In this document: piece by piece, positions 12,931 to 23,565 of the stretch
Position numbering within the stretch: position 1 is the first letter of the stretch
How the letters are laid out: the number at the start of each line of letters is the position of its first letter
Assembly: GCA_030180135.1 (NCBI GenBank)
Contig: CM058235.1
Coordinates: 11,641,145-11,705,144 of the forward strand
Reading direction: 5' to 3'
Length of the DNA: 64,000 nt
Source: Orychophragmus violaceus
Lineage: Eukaryota > Streptophyta > Magnoliopsida > Brassicales > Brassicaceae
Position numbers and translations under genes: made by a program
The notes under the pieces: model-generated
What the model saw: the letters and a program-made list of their open reading frames with translations, nothing else
Databases searched by the model: none
Told to the model about the DNA's origin: nothing

Positions 12931-13960
12931 TTTGGTGTATTCTTTTAACTTGTAACAAGCATCAATACGGTCTATTACATAGTTGTAATGTCTTAAGAAT
13001 ATTGTGATTTCATATGTTTATTAATGGATCTTGGCAGACAAAACAAAAATCGCTTTTGAACCTAATAAGCCTTTTTTGGGAACAATAACCTAATAAACCT
13101 CAGTACACAATTTTAAAACAATACTTCAGGATCAGGTGTGTAGTTCATTTCCTTGTTTCACCTACCTCTGTCCATTTCGAGATGGGTTTCCTGTCCTGAC
13201 CCGTACCTATCTGAACATTTTGTCCTAATCCCAATCCCATTTATATCCGTTCAAAATTGTTTATATTATTCAAACAGATATAGAAAAGCTACAAGAAAAG
13301 GTATCCACATTACCGTTTAAAAATTAAAATTTAAAAATTATCCGTAATTAGTTACAATTTTTAGACTTTTCCTGAAATTATCTGAAACATATCCGAAGCT
13401 GATGATGACTCTTGCCCAATTTATTCAGAATTTGGAAAGAGTTTTATTTTAGTTAAGGGAATTCCGAATCTGTTTGTTACCCAAATTTCCAATCCCGTTT
13501 CAGTCGGATGAGGATGTCAACCAAATCATTGATTATGATCATTTTGAATGTAATATTCTATTTTCTTTTAAATATAAAGTAATTGTTGACAAAATAAATA
13601 ATTTTAAAATGAAGTTATGTTTTACTCTAATGTATTATTCTATTTTATTTCATTAATTTACATAAATTTTCTTTTTCTTTTGTTTTTGATAAATTTCAGT
13701 AATAAATTACAGTTTGAAACAATTTATTTTATTTGTTTGCAAAAATTCAACAATTATAAAATGATTTTACTTTGAAAATTTTAAAACAAAAATAGTATTT
13801 AAGAATAATTTAATTTAATTTAATACTTTTTCAAAATACTCGGAATTATTGTTAAAATATAGACATATATATATATATATTTTAAATATATATATTAATA
13901 TTATATACCGATCCGATAACCGGGGATCAAAACCGGGATTACAGATAGAACCAGAAGTAA
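12931..13960. other. AT-rich intergenic DNA, no gene seen
   Basis: Low-complexity A/T-rich sequence with a short (TA)n tract near 13866-13882. The single short frame at 13474 has no recognisable product. Confidence 0.6.
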
Positions 13961-14870
13961 AATACACCAAACCGATAAACCGGTAAGAGCCTTAACCTAA
14001 CGCGAACGCTCAAAATCTAAACGCCGAACGCTCTAGGGGCTACACCTTCGCTCCGATGGCGCCGCCGGCGGCAATGAAACGGAGTGATTTGCGGCTTCAA
14101 CCGGGAGCTTTCCGCATGACGTTGATTGCCGACCCCCGCCTGCAGTCCAACACCCGGAGGACCTGATCCCCTCCCTCCTTTTCCCGGCGACTCCACGCTT
14201 CGCTTAAGCTTACCCACGGACTGAACCGGACTACACCGCCGAAGCTAAGTGTCCTAGTCGCCGTCTTCGATTTCGAAACTCCATCGCCGGCACAACGACC
14301 TATCTTAAACCGGCGTCACAACTTACCTCTTCACCGGCGAAGTAGGCGGCACCAAAAACACCGGCATGCAGACCAGGACACCACACCAGTCGCCTCCGCC
14401 GTGTGTCTCCGGAGTTGAGAGAGGCAGCTACCCCTCCCCCAAAACCTCCTTCACTCGCATCGTTTTCCCTCCAAGCCTCTGCGCCGCCGCTAACCACACC
14501 CCAGATCCAAAAGCTTCTCTTCCTCCCTCGCACTAGCCCTTCCGCCTCACGTCCTCTAATCAGCTTCCGAACTAGCGACTGACAAGGGTCCGTCGATTAG
14601 CTCGGCTCCGGAATCCGACCAACCAGACACGGCGTAGCCTACCACACGATGCCGTTGAAGCGCAAATCGGATATCTTCTGGCTCGCCTCCGACCACGGAT
14701 TTCCTTGTTCAGCACTTAGAGACTCACGGGAGACCTCTCACGACCTCGGCGGTGACGCCAACAGCCGGAGAAGCCTCGAAACCACGATCGCCTTTTTTAT
14801 CGCCTGTAGAGAAAGAAAAAAAAATATTTGGGCCGCTCAAAGGCTTTTCTTAGATATATATATATATATT
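13961..14870. other. GC-rich block, probably retroposon-derived
   Basis: Base composition changes abruptly to CG-rich (GCCGCCGGCG, CCGGCG repeated) inside AT-rich surroundings. Minus-strand frames at 14533-14300 and 14217-14017 and a plus frame at 14649 are short and match nothing I know. Composition and the minus-strand character resemble the 5' part of plant non-LTR retroposons such as the one at 29846-30815. No TSD was found, so this is inference only. Confidence 0.3.
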
Positions 14871-15069
14871 CAACTAAGTTCTTTTTTTATTGACCATAAT
14901 CATTACAAAGAGTTCCATATAGAAAGAAAGTGCATTCATTATAATTTATAAATACACCATTGTTGTGGGTAATGTAAAGCTTGATTAGCTAACGGCTAAC
15001 CTATCTTGTTTCCCGTTCCACGTTGATGAGAAAACTTTGATTTAGAAAAGGAACCCTACACTGTCTGAT

Positions 15070-15347
15070 TGTTGAGATGTAGAGTGTTATAGTGTTGTAG
15101 CTTTATAACAAGAAATCAGAAGCTTCGAGAATTTTTCTTTGTATTGATTGATTTTTGAGGAACATGTAGAACTTTACAATCTAACCCAAATCTAAATTCT
15201 AGGAGAATCTAGTTTGTTACAGCAATATATGCAGCCTTTGAGGAAACATAAACCATTCGACTTATCTACAATATTCAAACGTGAATATACCAAACCGATT
15301 CGACCAAGTGCAAACTGATAGTAACCGAAGATAACCAGATTCCAATA
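15070..15347 (-). mobile_element. Copia 3' LTR remnant
   Basis: On the minus strand a polypurine tract (AAAGGAGGA) is followed by TATTGGAATC, probably a mutated TGTTGG LTR start, and the segment ends CTCAACA at 15070. It directly follows the Copia RNase H remnant. Length is 278 bp. The remaining element is missing. Confidence 0.55.
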
Positions 15348-15612
15348 TCCTCCTTTAAGTGGAGCATACAGATTTCGTATATGCACTTGAAAGTGTTGAA
15401 AACCATCCCTTCCAATCGGTTTAGTAAAAATATCTGCTAGCTGAACTTTCGTATAAACATGTTGCAGTCGTATATTGCTCGTGAGAACATCGCCAGAGAC
15501 GTCGATTTGTGTGACAGTCAAGCTTAGTGTGTTTCATCCTCTCGTGAAACACATGATTTGTAGCAATGTATATTGCTGATTTGCTGTCACACTGCACTGT
15601 CACACTACAAAA
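15348..15612 (-). pseudogene. Ty1/copia RNase H C-terminal fragment
   Basis: Minus-strand frames give CDSKSAIYIATNHVFHERMK and, in another frame, VQLADIFTKPIGRDGFQHF. These are the hallmark end of Copia polyproteins: the RNase H 'A-I-x-I-A-x-N-P-V-x-H-x-R-x-K-H' segment and the LADIxTKxL tail. At least one frameshift separates them. The fragment abuts a LINE fragment at about 15613, so one element interrupts the other. Confidence 0.85.
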
Positions 15613-16470
15613 TCTTGTTATAGACACGTCGATTTTTAGTAAAAGCATGGTAAAACCGAGTATTATGATCCCCAAGTGTTAGCCATCTAATCATGCTTTT
15701 CAAATACCAATAAATTTCTTCACCTTTATAGGCTTGAACTAGTTCTCTTCTCACACGAAAAATATCGGTATTAGATATTGAGGGATCCAAATGTCCTTGT
15801 CATTTCCGTAGTGAGAGACTTAAGACCATGTGCATTAGAGGTTTAGGGGGAGTTCTTGGCACAGTTTCTTAGAAACAGTTAAAAAAAATATTAATATTTT
15901 AAGTGAATAGTTAAGAACCGACTCTTATTTAAGAGCTTTTAAGAGCCGGGTTCGTCACTGTTCATGCGACGTGGCGACCCATTATTGGCTCTCTTTTTTT
16001 TTATTTTTGTTTTTTTTCCCAACTGCAAAATAATAATAATAATAATAATAAAATATACTTAAGAACCCCCAAGAGAAGGTTCACTAATGCACATGCTCTT
16101 AATCCGTTTTGCTGAGTGTGTATTTGTAATCTTCTTCTATTTTAAGTAACATGTCTACAACGTTTGGTCCTTGATGTTATTGGAACATTTCCGAATTCTG
16201 GACCATTCAACCATCTAGTCGCAACAACATTTCCAAACTCTTCATTTTCATCAAATTTATTATCATGCCAGAGAAATCTTCTCCCATGTTCAAATGATTT
16301 CCTTAACTTGATTATTGATGGCCTATGATCCGATCATCTTTAGATATTAAGTTTGTGAAGCAGAAAATGTTGTCATTCATTTGTCATTGGCCATTGCTCT
16401 GTCTAGCCAACTCTCTACTACATAAATCTTATGCTTTCCTAGCCAATTCATGTTGTTACCGTAAATGGTA
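15613..16470 (-). pseudogene. LINE (non-LTR) ORF2 remnant
   Basis: On the minus strand, 16470-16110 gives recognisable endonuclease-end residues around SDHRPSIIKL. After a MITE interruption, 15823-15613 gives KGEEIYWYLKSMIRWLTLGD and FYHAFTKNRR, the conserved linker between endonuclease and reverse transcriptase of plant L1-type LINEs (normally EEEIFWxQKSRxxWLxxGDxNTxFFH). Frames are broken and no reverse-transcriptase core remains. Confidence 0.8.
15824..16098. mobile_element. Tourist/Stowaway-size MITE inside the LINE remnant
   Basis: The terminal inverted repeats are GACCATGTGCATTAG and the inverse of CTAATGCACATGCTC. TTAA flanks both sides (15820-15823 and 16099-16102). The element is 275 bp, with AATAAT repeats inside. 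It splits one continuous LINE coding region, so it inserted after the LINE. Confidence 0.8.
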
Positions 16471-17050
16471 AATCTTAAACCCGACAAGAAGTAACCATAT
16501 TCCTGAAATCAGTTAAGACTCCATGGCTTTTATCAAAACATTAAGGACTTATTGAAATATCCACACATTAACTACATACCCTTTTTAAAGTAATTCGTTT
16601 TGTCTTTTTCCGTAAGTAATGTCTTCTTTTTTTTATAGGATGCTCATATGAAAAAGAAATAGAAAGAAACTTTTTATTATTTATGTTACAATTGAATAGT
16701 ATTTTATTCGAATTTTTTGCTCCATTTAGAGTGTAAATAAATTTGAAGAAAAAATTATTCTGATGTAATATTTGGAGTAAAAGTAGAGTATAGTGTTCCA
16801 AGACTGGATAACAATGAACAGGTGGTGTGGAAATGTGGAATTAGAGGAAAATGGGGAAGAAATTATTAAATTACTCTTGTTTCTTTGATTATGAAATCAA
16901 AGAAAGCGTATTAGTCGTTTCTTAAATTACTTAAAAATAGGAGGACAAAGCGAACTTGAGTTTGACGAGATTTTTTATTTTGTCCATGAGTATGACGAGA
17001 TTAAAAAGTATAAATAAAATGTGTAAAAGGTTATTTGGAGGAATTTTCTT
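16471..17050. other. AT-rich DNA upstream of C4H copy 2, no gene seen
   Basis: No coding region is visible. I looked for AC elements (ACCTACC, ACCAACC, ACCTAAC) and saw none in this stretch or up to the ATG at 17187. Confidence 0.5.
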
Positions 17051-17186
17051 TTTTTAGTATAAACACTTTCCTTATTTCAACGAAACACATCCATCTCTTT
17101 TTGCCATTAAGTTCCTCAGCAGCTGTTCTGCTTTTATTCCCCGATTCGGAAAGTGAACAAAATTGACAAGTGCAAGTGAAGTTGTA
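17051..17186 (+). promoter_or_regulatory. Candidate promoter/leader of C4H copy 2
   Basis: CTCTTTTTGCC (17095-17105) and CCTCAGCAGC (about 17114-17123) are shared with the copy 1 leader. In copy 1 the segment between them carries AC-II elements and the TATA box. Here they are almost adjacent, so about 65-70 bases are absent. A possible replacement TATA (TATAAAC) lies at 17058-17064. Confidence 0.5.
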
Positions 17187-19885
17187 ATGGACCTTCTCTT
17201 ACTAGAGAAGTCACTAATCGCCGTCTTCTTGGCGGTTGTTCTCGCCACAGTGATTTCCAAGCTCCGCGGCAAGAAACTGAAGCTACCTCCCGGTCCTACA
17301 CCGATTCCGATCTTCGGAAACTGGCTCCAGGTCGGAGATGATCTCAACCACCGTAACCTCGCCGACTACGCTAAGAAATTCGGAGACCTCTTTCTTTTCC
17401 GGATGGGTCAACGAAACATAGTGGTCGTCTCTTCCCCGGATCTGGCCAAGGAAGTTCTCCACACACAGGGAGTAGAGTTTGGATCCAGATACAGAAACAT
17501 CGTGTACGATATCTTCACTGGGAAGGGACAAGATATGGTGTTCACTGTGTACGGAGAACACTGGAGGAAGATGCGACGGATCATGACGGTTCCGTTCTTC
17601 ACCAACAAGGTGGTTCAGCAGAACCGGGAAGGATGGGAATCTGAAGCGGCGAGCGTTGTGGAGGATGTGAAGAAGAATCCTGATGCAGCTACGAAAGGGA
17701 TCGTGGTGAGGAACCGTTTGCAGTTGATGATGTACAACAATATGTTCCGTATTATGTTCGATACAAGGTTTGAGAGTGAAGATGATCCTCTTTTCCTCCG
17801 GCTTAAGGTCTTGAACGGAGAGAGAAGCCGGTTGACTCAGAGCTTTGAGTATAACTATGGAGATTTCATCCCTATACTCAGGCCTTTCCTCAGAGGCTAT
17901 CTGAGAATCTGCCAAGATGTCAAGGATCGAAGATTAGCTCTCTTCAAGAAGTACTTTGTTGACGAGAGGAAGTGAGTTTGTCTCTTTCTATTTTTGTGTG
18001 TTTTCTATTTATGGATTGTGATAGTTGACATTTGAGAAAGTAAACAGGAAAATTGCGAGTGCTAAGCCTACAGGAAGCCAAGGTTTGAAATGCGCCATTG
18101 ATCATATCCTTGAAGCTCAACAGAAGGGAGAAATCAACGAAGACAACGTTCTTTACATCGTTGAGAACATCAATGTCGCTGGTAAACTTCCTTAGCCTTA
18201 TGCACAGATGCACCTTTGAATGATAGGTCTTAGGAACTTTTGATATATAAAGAAGAGATCAACTCTGTTTTGCAAATCTCAAATCTGCTTTATGGTCTTG
18301 GTAATGTTTTTAAAACCGTACCGGCAAACTCTTGGGTCATGGGTTATTATGGTACGAGCGGATTCGACCGGATGTGATAATAATTTAAAAATAACATATA
18401 TAAGTTATTAATTTCAAAATATCAAAAATGACATTTCAATAATCATAATTTTGAAAAATATGTGTAACAATTATAAAAAAAATACTTTAAAAGTTTAAAT
18501 GTTAAATTAACAACGAAATAAAATATATTAGCACATTTAATCTTATTTTTTTAATAAATATTTAAAAACAATATTAGTATATTTGAGATTCGGTTTACTG
18601 GAATGAACTGATCTGTTTGCATTAGGCATGAGCGTTCATATACCCATTCGGGCTCAAGTCGGGTTTTTCGGGTTTTCGGGATTTTCGGGATTTTCGGGTT
18701 AGGACTATAGGCCTCGTTCGTATATTTCTATATATCGGGTCGGGTTCGGTTCGGGAATTATCGGGTTCGGATACCCGAAACTACCAAAATTTCTGAAAAC
18801 TCGAAAAATATGCAAAAGAATTTGAAATTACTCGAAAATATCGTGTATATATATACTACAAAAAAACCCGATAAAAACTACTCAAAACTACCCAAAATAC
18901 TCGAAAATAGTAAAATTACTTAAAATAGTATCGGGCTACTTCGGGTACTCGTTCGGATCCGGTTCGGGTTCAGGTATTATCCAACACCCGAAATACCTAG
19001 CTTTAAGCCTCATTCAGATATTTTTATAGAATCGGTTCGGATCGGAATCGGATTTATCGGATCGGGTTCGGGTTCGGATTTCGGATTTTGGGAAAATGCC
19101 CAGGCCTAGTTTGCATCATCCTTTATTCTCTGTACTCTTCCTTGTAGGATACGTAATCAAAATCTCTAGACTTCTCTGCTTGCATACGATTGTTGGACAC
19201 TACTTTTTTGGGTGAAACATCAAATTAGGCCCACCTCACATACAGTTTTGTGATGCTGATTTCTTATGTCATATGTGCTGAAACAGCGATTGAGACAACA
19301 TTATGGTCTATGGAGTGGGGAATTGCAGAGCTAGTGAACCATCCTGAAATCCAGAGCAAGCTAAGGAATGAAATCGACACAGTTCTTGGACCAGGCGTGC
19401 AAGTCACAGAGCCTGAGCTTCACAAGCTTCCATACCTCCAAGCTGTGATCAAGGAGACGATTCGTAGAAGAATGGGTGTTCCTCTCCTCGTGCCTCACAT
19501 GAACCTCAACGACGCTAAACTTTCTGGCTACGACATCCCAGCAGAAAGCAGAATCTTGATCAACGCCTGGTGGCTAGCGAACAACCCTAAAAGCTGGAAT
19601 AAGCCTGAAGAGTTTAGACCCGAGAGGTTCTTTGAAGAAGAGGCACACGTGGAACCAAACGGTAATGATTTCAGGTATGTGCCGTTTGGTGTTGGACGTA
19701 GAAGCTGTCCTGGGATTATATTGGCATTGCCCATTTTGGGAATCACCATTGGTAGGCTTGTTCAGAACTTCGAGCTTCTTCCTCCCCCGGGACAGTCTCA
19801 AGTAGATACATCTGAGATAGGTGGACAATTCAGCTTGAAGCTTGTTAACCACTCTACAGTCGTTATGAAACCAAGGGCCTTCTGA
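17187..19885 (+). CDS. Diverged cinnamate 4-hydroxylase paralog (CYP73A family), copy 2
   Basis: A tandem duplicate of the upstream C4H with the same three-exon structure: 17187-17971, 18048-18181 and 19287-19885. It is 1518 nt and 505 residues with no stops or frameshifts. The membrane anchor, PPGP, AAIETT I-helix, ExxR (363-366), PERF and heme loop with Cys447 are all kept, so it should fold as a P450. Compared with copy 1 it has T102Y, V105I and F107Y in the B-C loop, L365I, L367R, A370G and I371V after helix K, and K484I near the C terminus. R101 and N302 are unchanged. The changed residues lie in substrate-recognition segments that are normally almost invariant in C4H. Altered substrate use, reduced activity or relaxed constraint are all possible. 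I chose the ATG at 17187 by alignment with copy 1. Confidence 0.93.
18623..19108. mobile_element. hAT-like MITE in intron 2 of C4H copy 2
   Basis: The 486-bp element starts TAGGCATGAGCG and ends GCCCAGGCCTA. The 8-bp TSD GTTTGCAT is perfect (18615-18622 and 19109-19116). The interior is built of TTCGGG/CCCGAA repeats. It accounts for much of intron 2 being 1105 bp here against 256 bp in copy 1. It is the same family as 42719-43271. Confidence 0.85.
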
Positions 19886-20196
19886 AAAAAGAAATAAAAA
19901 TGTAATTTAGACAAAATGACTTCTTGTTATGTGAATGGCAGTAAACTATGTCTGTAAAATATGTTGAATATTCCCCTGTTGTGTAAAATGATGTAAAAGG
20001 GTTTTGTTCCACGACTGCAAGAATAAGTGGTGCTGATTATTTTTAATAAACATTGGTGTTATATCATTTTAAACCCTCTTGATTGTTGAACCGTAGGACT
20101 AGGAGGAGGTTTCACATATAGATTCATGGAATCCTCTCCGACCATACTAATCCTCATTACACAATTTGTGTTAAATTTAACTAACATACGACGTCG
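19886..20196 (+). other. C4H copy 2 downstream region
   Basis: AATAAA lies just after the stop (about 19893). A block related to the copy 1 3' flank runs to about 20100. No other gene is seen. Confidence 0.5.
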
Positions 20197-20352
20197 TCAC
20201 TCTACGCGGGAGAAGTTACGAAGACACGCACCGGAGAGAAGACAGAAATTATCGGCGTGCGTTGGAGAAGACCGCGCGCGTCGATTGCAAGTCGATTTCG
20301 TCTCCCCTTTCTTGATTGGTTTATTTCTCTTTGTTCCTACAATTTTCATCAT
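20197..20352 (-). CDS. Small ORF with promoter-like upstream sequence, possible first exon of a truncated gene
   Basis: The minus-strand ATG at 20352 opens a 51-codon basic frame (MMKIVGTKRNKPIKKGETKS...) ending at a TGA at 20197-20199. Upstream on the same strand are a pyrimidine-rich CT-repeat leader (about 20400-20450) and a TATATATAC box near 20462-20470, the usual layout of a plant promoter. No intron donor or continuation is clear and I do not recognise the product. It could be the surviving 5' end of a gene that lay between C4H and VAL1 in the ancestral order. It could also be chance. Confidence 0.25.
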   Translation of the reverse strand: MMKIVGTKRNKPIKKGETKSTCNRRARSSPTHADNFCLLSGACLRNFSRVE

Positions 20353-20577
20353 TCTACGAACACAAGACTTGGTGGCTTTAGGGTTTCTTACAGATCAGAG
20401 AGCTAGAGAGAGAGAGAGAACGGTATTGGTGTAGAGAGAAAATGAAACACGCATATGTGTGTATATATAGGCAGCGGCTAAAACTAATATGCGTAATGCG
20501 TCGATTTCTACTTGTTATTTTCAGTGGATAAATTTTATTACATTTTGGTTATAAATGTCAGTTATATAATTGAAGGT

Positions 20578-21142
20578 TGTTAGAAGTTGACTTAGCATCC
20601 TACAAGTCAGCTCAGATTAGAAGCCTGTTTTCGGAAACCTACAAGTCAGCTCAGATTCAACTCGCGCTGGCCCATGGATTTGTCATCATCAGAGCGCCCA
20701 TATACAGTTCCGATCTCGACCAGAAGACGATGTGTGGCGGAGTGAGTGAATCGACGGACAGTGACCTAGTCGAATAATAGCCTGACATCGTATAATGATT
20801 ATTCTTGATACACGCCGCAGAATAGTTCGGACGCAAGGCTCGAGATACTATGGTCCAGAAGGACACAGAAGACCACATATCGCTCCGAATTGGTGGAGAT
20901 CTCACACCACGACTCCTTCTATAAATAATCTTCTAAGGCCATTTATTAGACACACAGAGTTCATTACACACAACTACTACTATTTGTAATCTTTTTGGCT
21001 CCAATCTCTCTCTCTCAGAGTTTGTTTAGAAAATCGAACTGATCTCATTTCGAAATCAGTTCGAAAATCTAAACAATTCGCCTTTTTCGGCTATATCATT
21101 ACAAATACGGTTCCCGGTTTACTCTCCACACAAATTCCGACA
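20578..21142 (+). mobile_element. Possible solo LTR or LTR fragment
   Basis: It begins TGTTAGAAG and ends near CCGACA, with a TATA-like TATAAATAA at about 20920 and a CT-rich region after it, as in plant LTRs. An exact 20-base direct duplication starting CCTACAAGTCAG occurs at about 20599 and 20639. No primer-binding site, polypurine tract or TSD was found. Confidence 0.3.
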
Positions 21143-21469
21143 TGTTCTTACATTCTCTTGTCTTGTCTCATCAAAGTCAATTTTTCTATTTAAATTAGAA
21201 ATTCGGTCTAATCCACATTAAAACATATTTAGTGATTCTTTGGATCAACAAAGGTGATGGAACTATGTAAATTTCTATTTTTTCAGGCTAAAATTTTCAT
21301 TATATTGATGTTTTGTCCAAGTGTATCCTTTCACAAAGGAATGAAGACATTGTTCATAATATCATTTCAAAAGTAAGATTGTTGTTTTGGTAGCTATTGT
21401 TTGTTTCAAAACATTCAAAAGTGAGATTGTTGTTTTGGTAGCTACTGTTTGTTTCAAAACCTAAGACCA
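21143..21469. other. AT-rich DNA, no gene seen
   Basis: Contains a short direct duplication (AAAGT(A/G)AGATTGTTGTTTTGGTAGCTA at about 21369 and 21418). Nothing else is recognisable. Confidence 0.4.
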
Positions 21470-21622
21470 CCACCGTAATCTTCATTTTTAACTTTTCAAC
21501 ATCATCATCTAAATGTGTATGTCTTTCTTTCATAATAGTTGGTAATATGTTTCTTCGTCTAAATTTCCATAAAATAATGTCATGTAACATTCTTTCACCT
21601 ATCACTTGTTTATCATCTCCTG
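21470..21622 (-). repeat. Direct repeat copy A with a peptide-like frame
   Basis: On the minus strand this encodes KERHTHLDDDVEKLK. The copy at 23400-23565 encodes KKRHTHLDDDNEKFKK. The two nucleotide segments share long runs (AAATGTGTATGTCT, AAAATAATGTCATGTAACAT) in the same orientation. I do not recognise the protein. Both copies end at the same TTTATCATC(T/C)CCTGGAAAA block. Confidence 0.55.
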
Positions 21623-22400
21623 GAAAACAGTATATCCCCCCCCCCCCCTCCCCATAAATTTATGACCAAAACAGATTTTCTTACATGAATTATCGAATCA
21701 TGCCAACATCATCAAGAACTTTCTTAAATTTTGAATTTAACACATGAATTATCAAAAATTGGCTAAATCCATCAAATCGAATAACAACGTTAATTGGCCG
21801 TAAACGGGGTTATTAGATCTGTTATAAAAAATTGGTTAAATCCATCAAATCGAATAACAACATTAATTGTCCGTAAACGGGGTTATTAGATTTGTTAACC
21901 CCGTTTAGAATTGTTTTTAATTAATCAGCTAACCCAAAACGGACGTTGTTTTGTGTATTCAATTCACTCGGAATATTTCATGTAATCATCTACAAATTGA
22001 CCCATAAACGTAGCTTAATATCCCATCGACATCTCTCTCAAATGCTCCTCTCTCGTCGAAGAACCCTAATTTATTCTTCGTCTGCGATTTTCCCAATTTT
22101 TTAATAAAATGAATAACTAAAAAGACGTCGTTTTGGGTTAATTAATTAATTTTTTTTTGATCAAGGGTTAATTAATTTAATAAATAGTTTTAACACCGTT
22201 ATTGGATTCTAAATGGGGTTAACAAATCTAATAACCATTTTTACAGTTAATTAACGCCATTATTCAATTTGATGGATTTAGCCAATTTTTGATAATTCAT
22301 GTGTTCAATTCAAATTTTAAGCAATTTTTTTGGTGATTTTGGCATGGTCGTATAGAAAATTTGTTTTGTCCACAAGTTCATGGGGGAATAAACCGTTTTC
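21623..22400. mobile_element. Foldback-type DNA transposon with long terminal inverted repeats
   Basis: The left end (GAAAACAGTATAT, then ACATGAATTATC and AAATTGGCTAAATCC) is matched in reverse by the right end (GATGGATTTAGCCAATTT...ATACGAC...GGTTTATTCCCCC inverse). Each arm is roughly 250 bp, and the left arm is partly duplicated internally. It codes for no protein. The TSD is unclear, so the class is uncertain (Mutator-like is most plausible). Confidence 0.6.
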
Positions 22401-22408
22401 TCTACGAG

Positions 22409-23168
22409 TAATACTTGGGTTCACCCCTAGAGGTGAACCTTTTTGTTCACCTCCACCTTTTCTAACCAATCAAATAATTCCACATAATCAAATATTAAAA
22501 ATAACTAAAATTTTAAAAATATTTTAAAAATAAAAATAAAATAAAAAACGAAAATAAAAGAAAAGAAAATATATTTTATTTTGGACAAAACTTAAAAATA
22601 AATTTTTATAAAAAATACTAAAACCTAAATCTTAATCTCTAAACTCTAAATTCTAAACCTTAAACCCTAAACGATAATTTGAACCTAAAATATAAAAATT
22701 AAAACTAAATTCTAATCCCTAAACCCAATATGTAAATCTTAAAAAATAAAAAACTAAACCCTAATTCCTAAACCCTAAACCCTAATCCAAAGAGCTTAAA
22801 CCCTAATCCATAAACCCTAAATCCAAAGAGCTTAAACCCTATACCATAAACTCTAATCCCTAAACTCAACATGTAAATTTTAAAAAATAAAAAACTAACC
22901 CTAATCCCTAAACCCTAAACCCTAACCCAAAGAATTTAAACCCTAAATCCAAAAAGCTTAAACCCTATACCATAAACCCTAATCCCTAAACCTTAAACCC
23001 CAAAGGTTTACATTCAAAGGGTCCTTAAAATATTTGAATGTCTTTAATTCCTTAATTTTAATTTTATAATTTTATTTAAAAATAATATTACATGGCATAT
23101 TTTTATTGGTTAAAAAAGAGGAGGTGAACAAATGGGTTCACCTCTAGGGGTGAACCTAAGTATTTTCC
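22409..23168. mobile_element. MITE with telomere-like CCCTAAA core
   Basis: The ends carry ACTTGGGTTCACCCCTAG and its inverse CTAGGGGTGAACCTAAGT. The GGTTCACC(C/T)CTAG(A/G)GGTGAACC unit is itself palindromic. Flanks are TTTCTCTACGAG (22397-22408) and TTTCTCTACTAG (23169-23180), 11 of 12 matching, suggesting a Mutator-type TSD. The core at about 22620-23010 is a degenerate array of AAACCCTAAA-like units. Confidence 0.65.
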
Positions 23169-23399
23169 TTTCTCTACTAGCATAGCACTGCAATATTACA
23201 GACTTTTTCTATGTTGCAGATTTGTTTCTTATGTTGTTTATTTATGTTTTGTTATAAATTTATTAGTGTTATAGATTTAGTGGAAATATAATTAATTCGA
23301 AAAACTATGGCATGATCTTTCCTAATTTTTAGGAATTGTTAATGATAACGTAATATTTGTTTATTAAATTTAATATTTTGCGATTAAAAAAAAACCTAA

Positions 23400-23565
23400 A
23401 ACTACTGGTGTAATCTTCAAATTTTTTAAACTTTTCATTATCATCATCTAAATGTGTATGTCTCTTTTTTTTATAATAGTTCATAATCTGTTTCTTCGTC
23501 TTAATTCCATAAAATAATGTCATGTAACATCCTGTCACGTCTCGCTTGTTTATCATCCCCTGGAA
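23400..23565 (-). repeat. Direct repeat copy B
   Basis: The counterpart of 21470-21622 in the same orientation. The minus-strand peptide contains KKRHTHLDDDNEKF. The two copies flank the foldback element and the telomere-like MITE. Nothing is known to me about the peptide. Confidence 0.5.

Noticed and set aside
17283..17915. A 210-codon minus-strand frame inside C4H copy 2
   Set aside because: It is the antisense shadow of a conserved P450 exon; similar shadows occur at the same place in copy 1.
22620..23010. True interstitial telomere
   Set aside because: The CCCTAAA units are degenerate and sit inside a TIR element with a probable TSD, so chromosome-end fusion is not needed.
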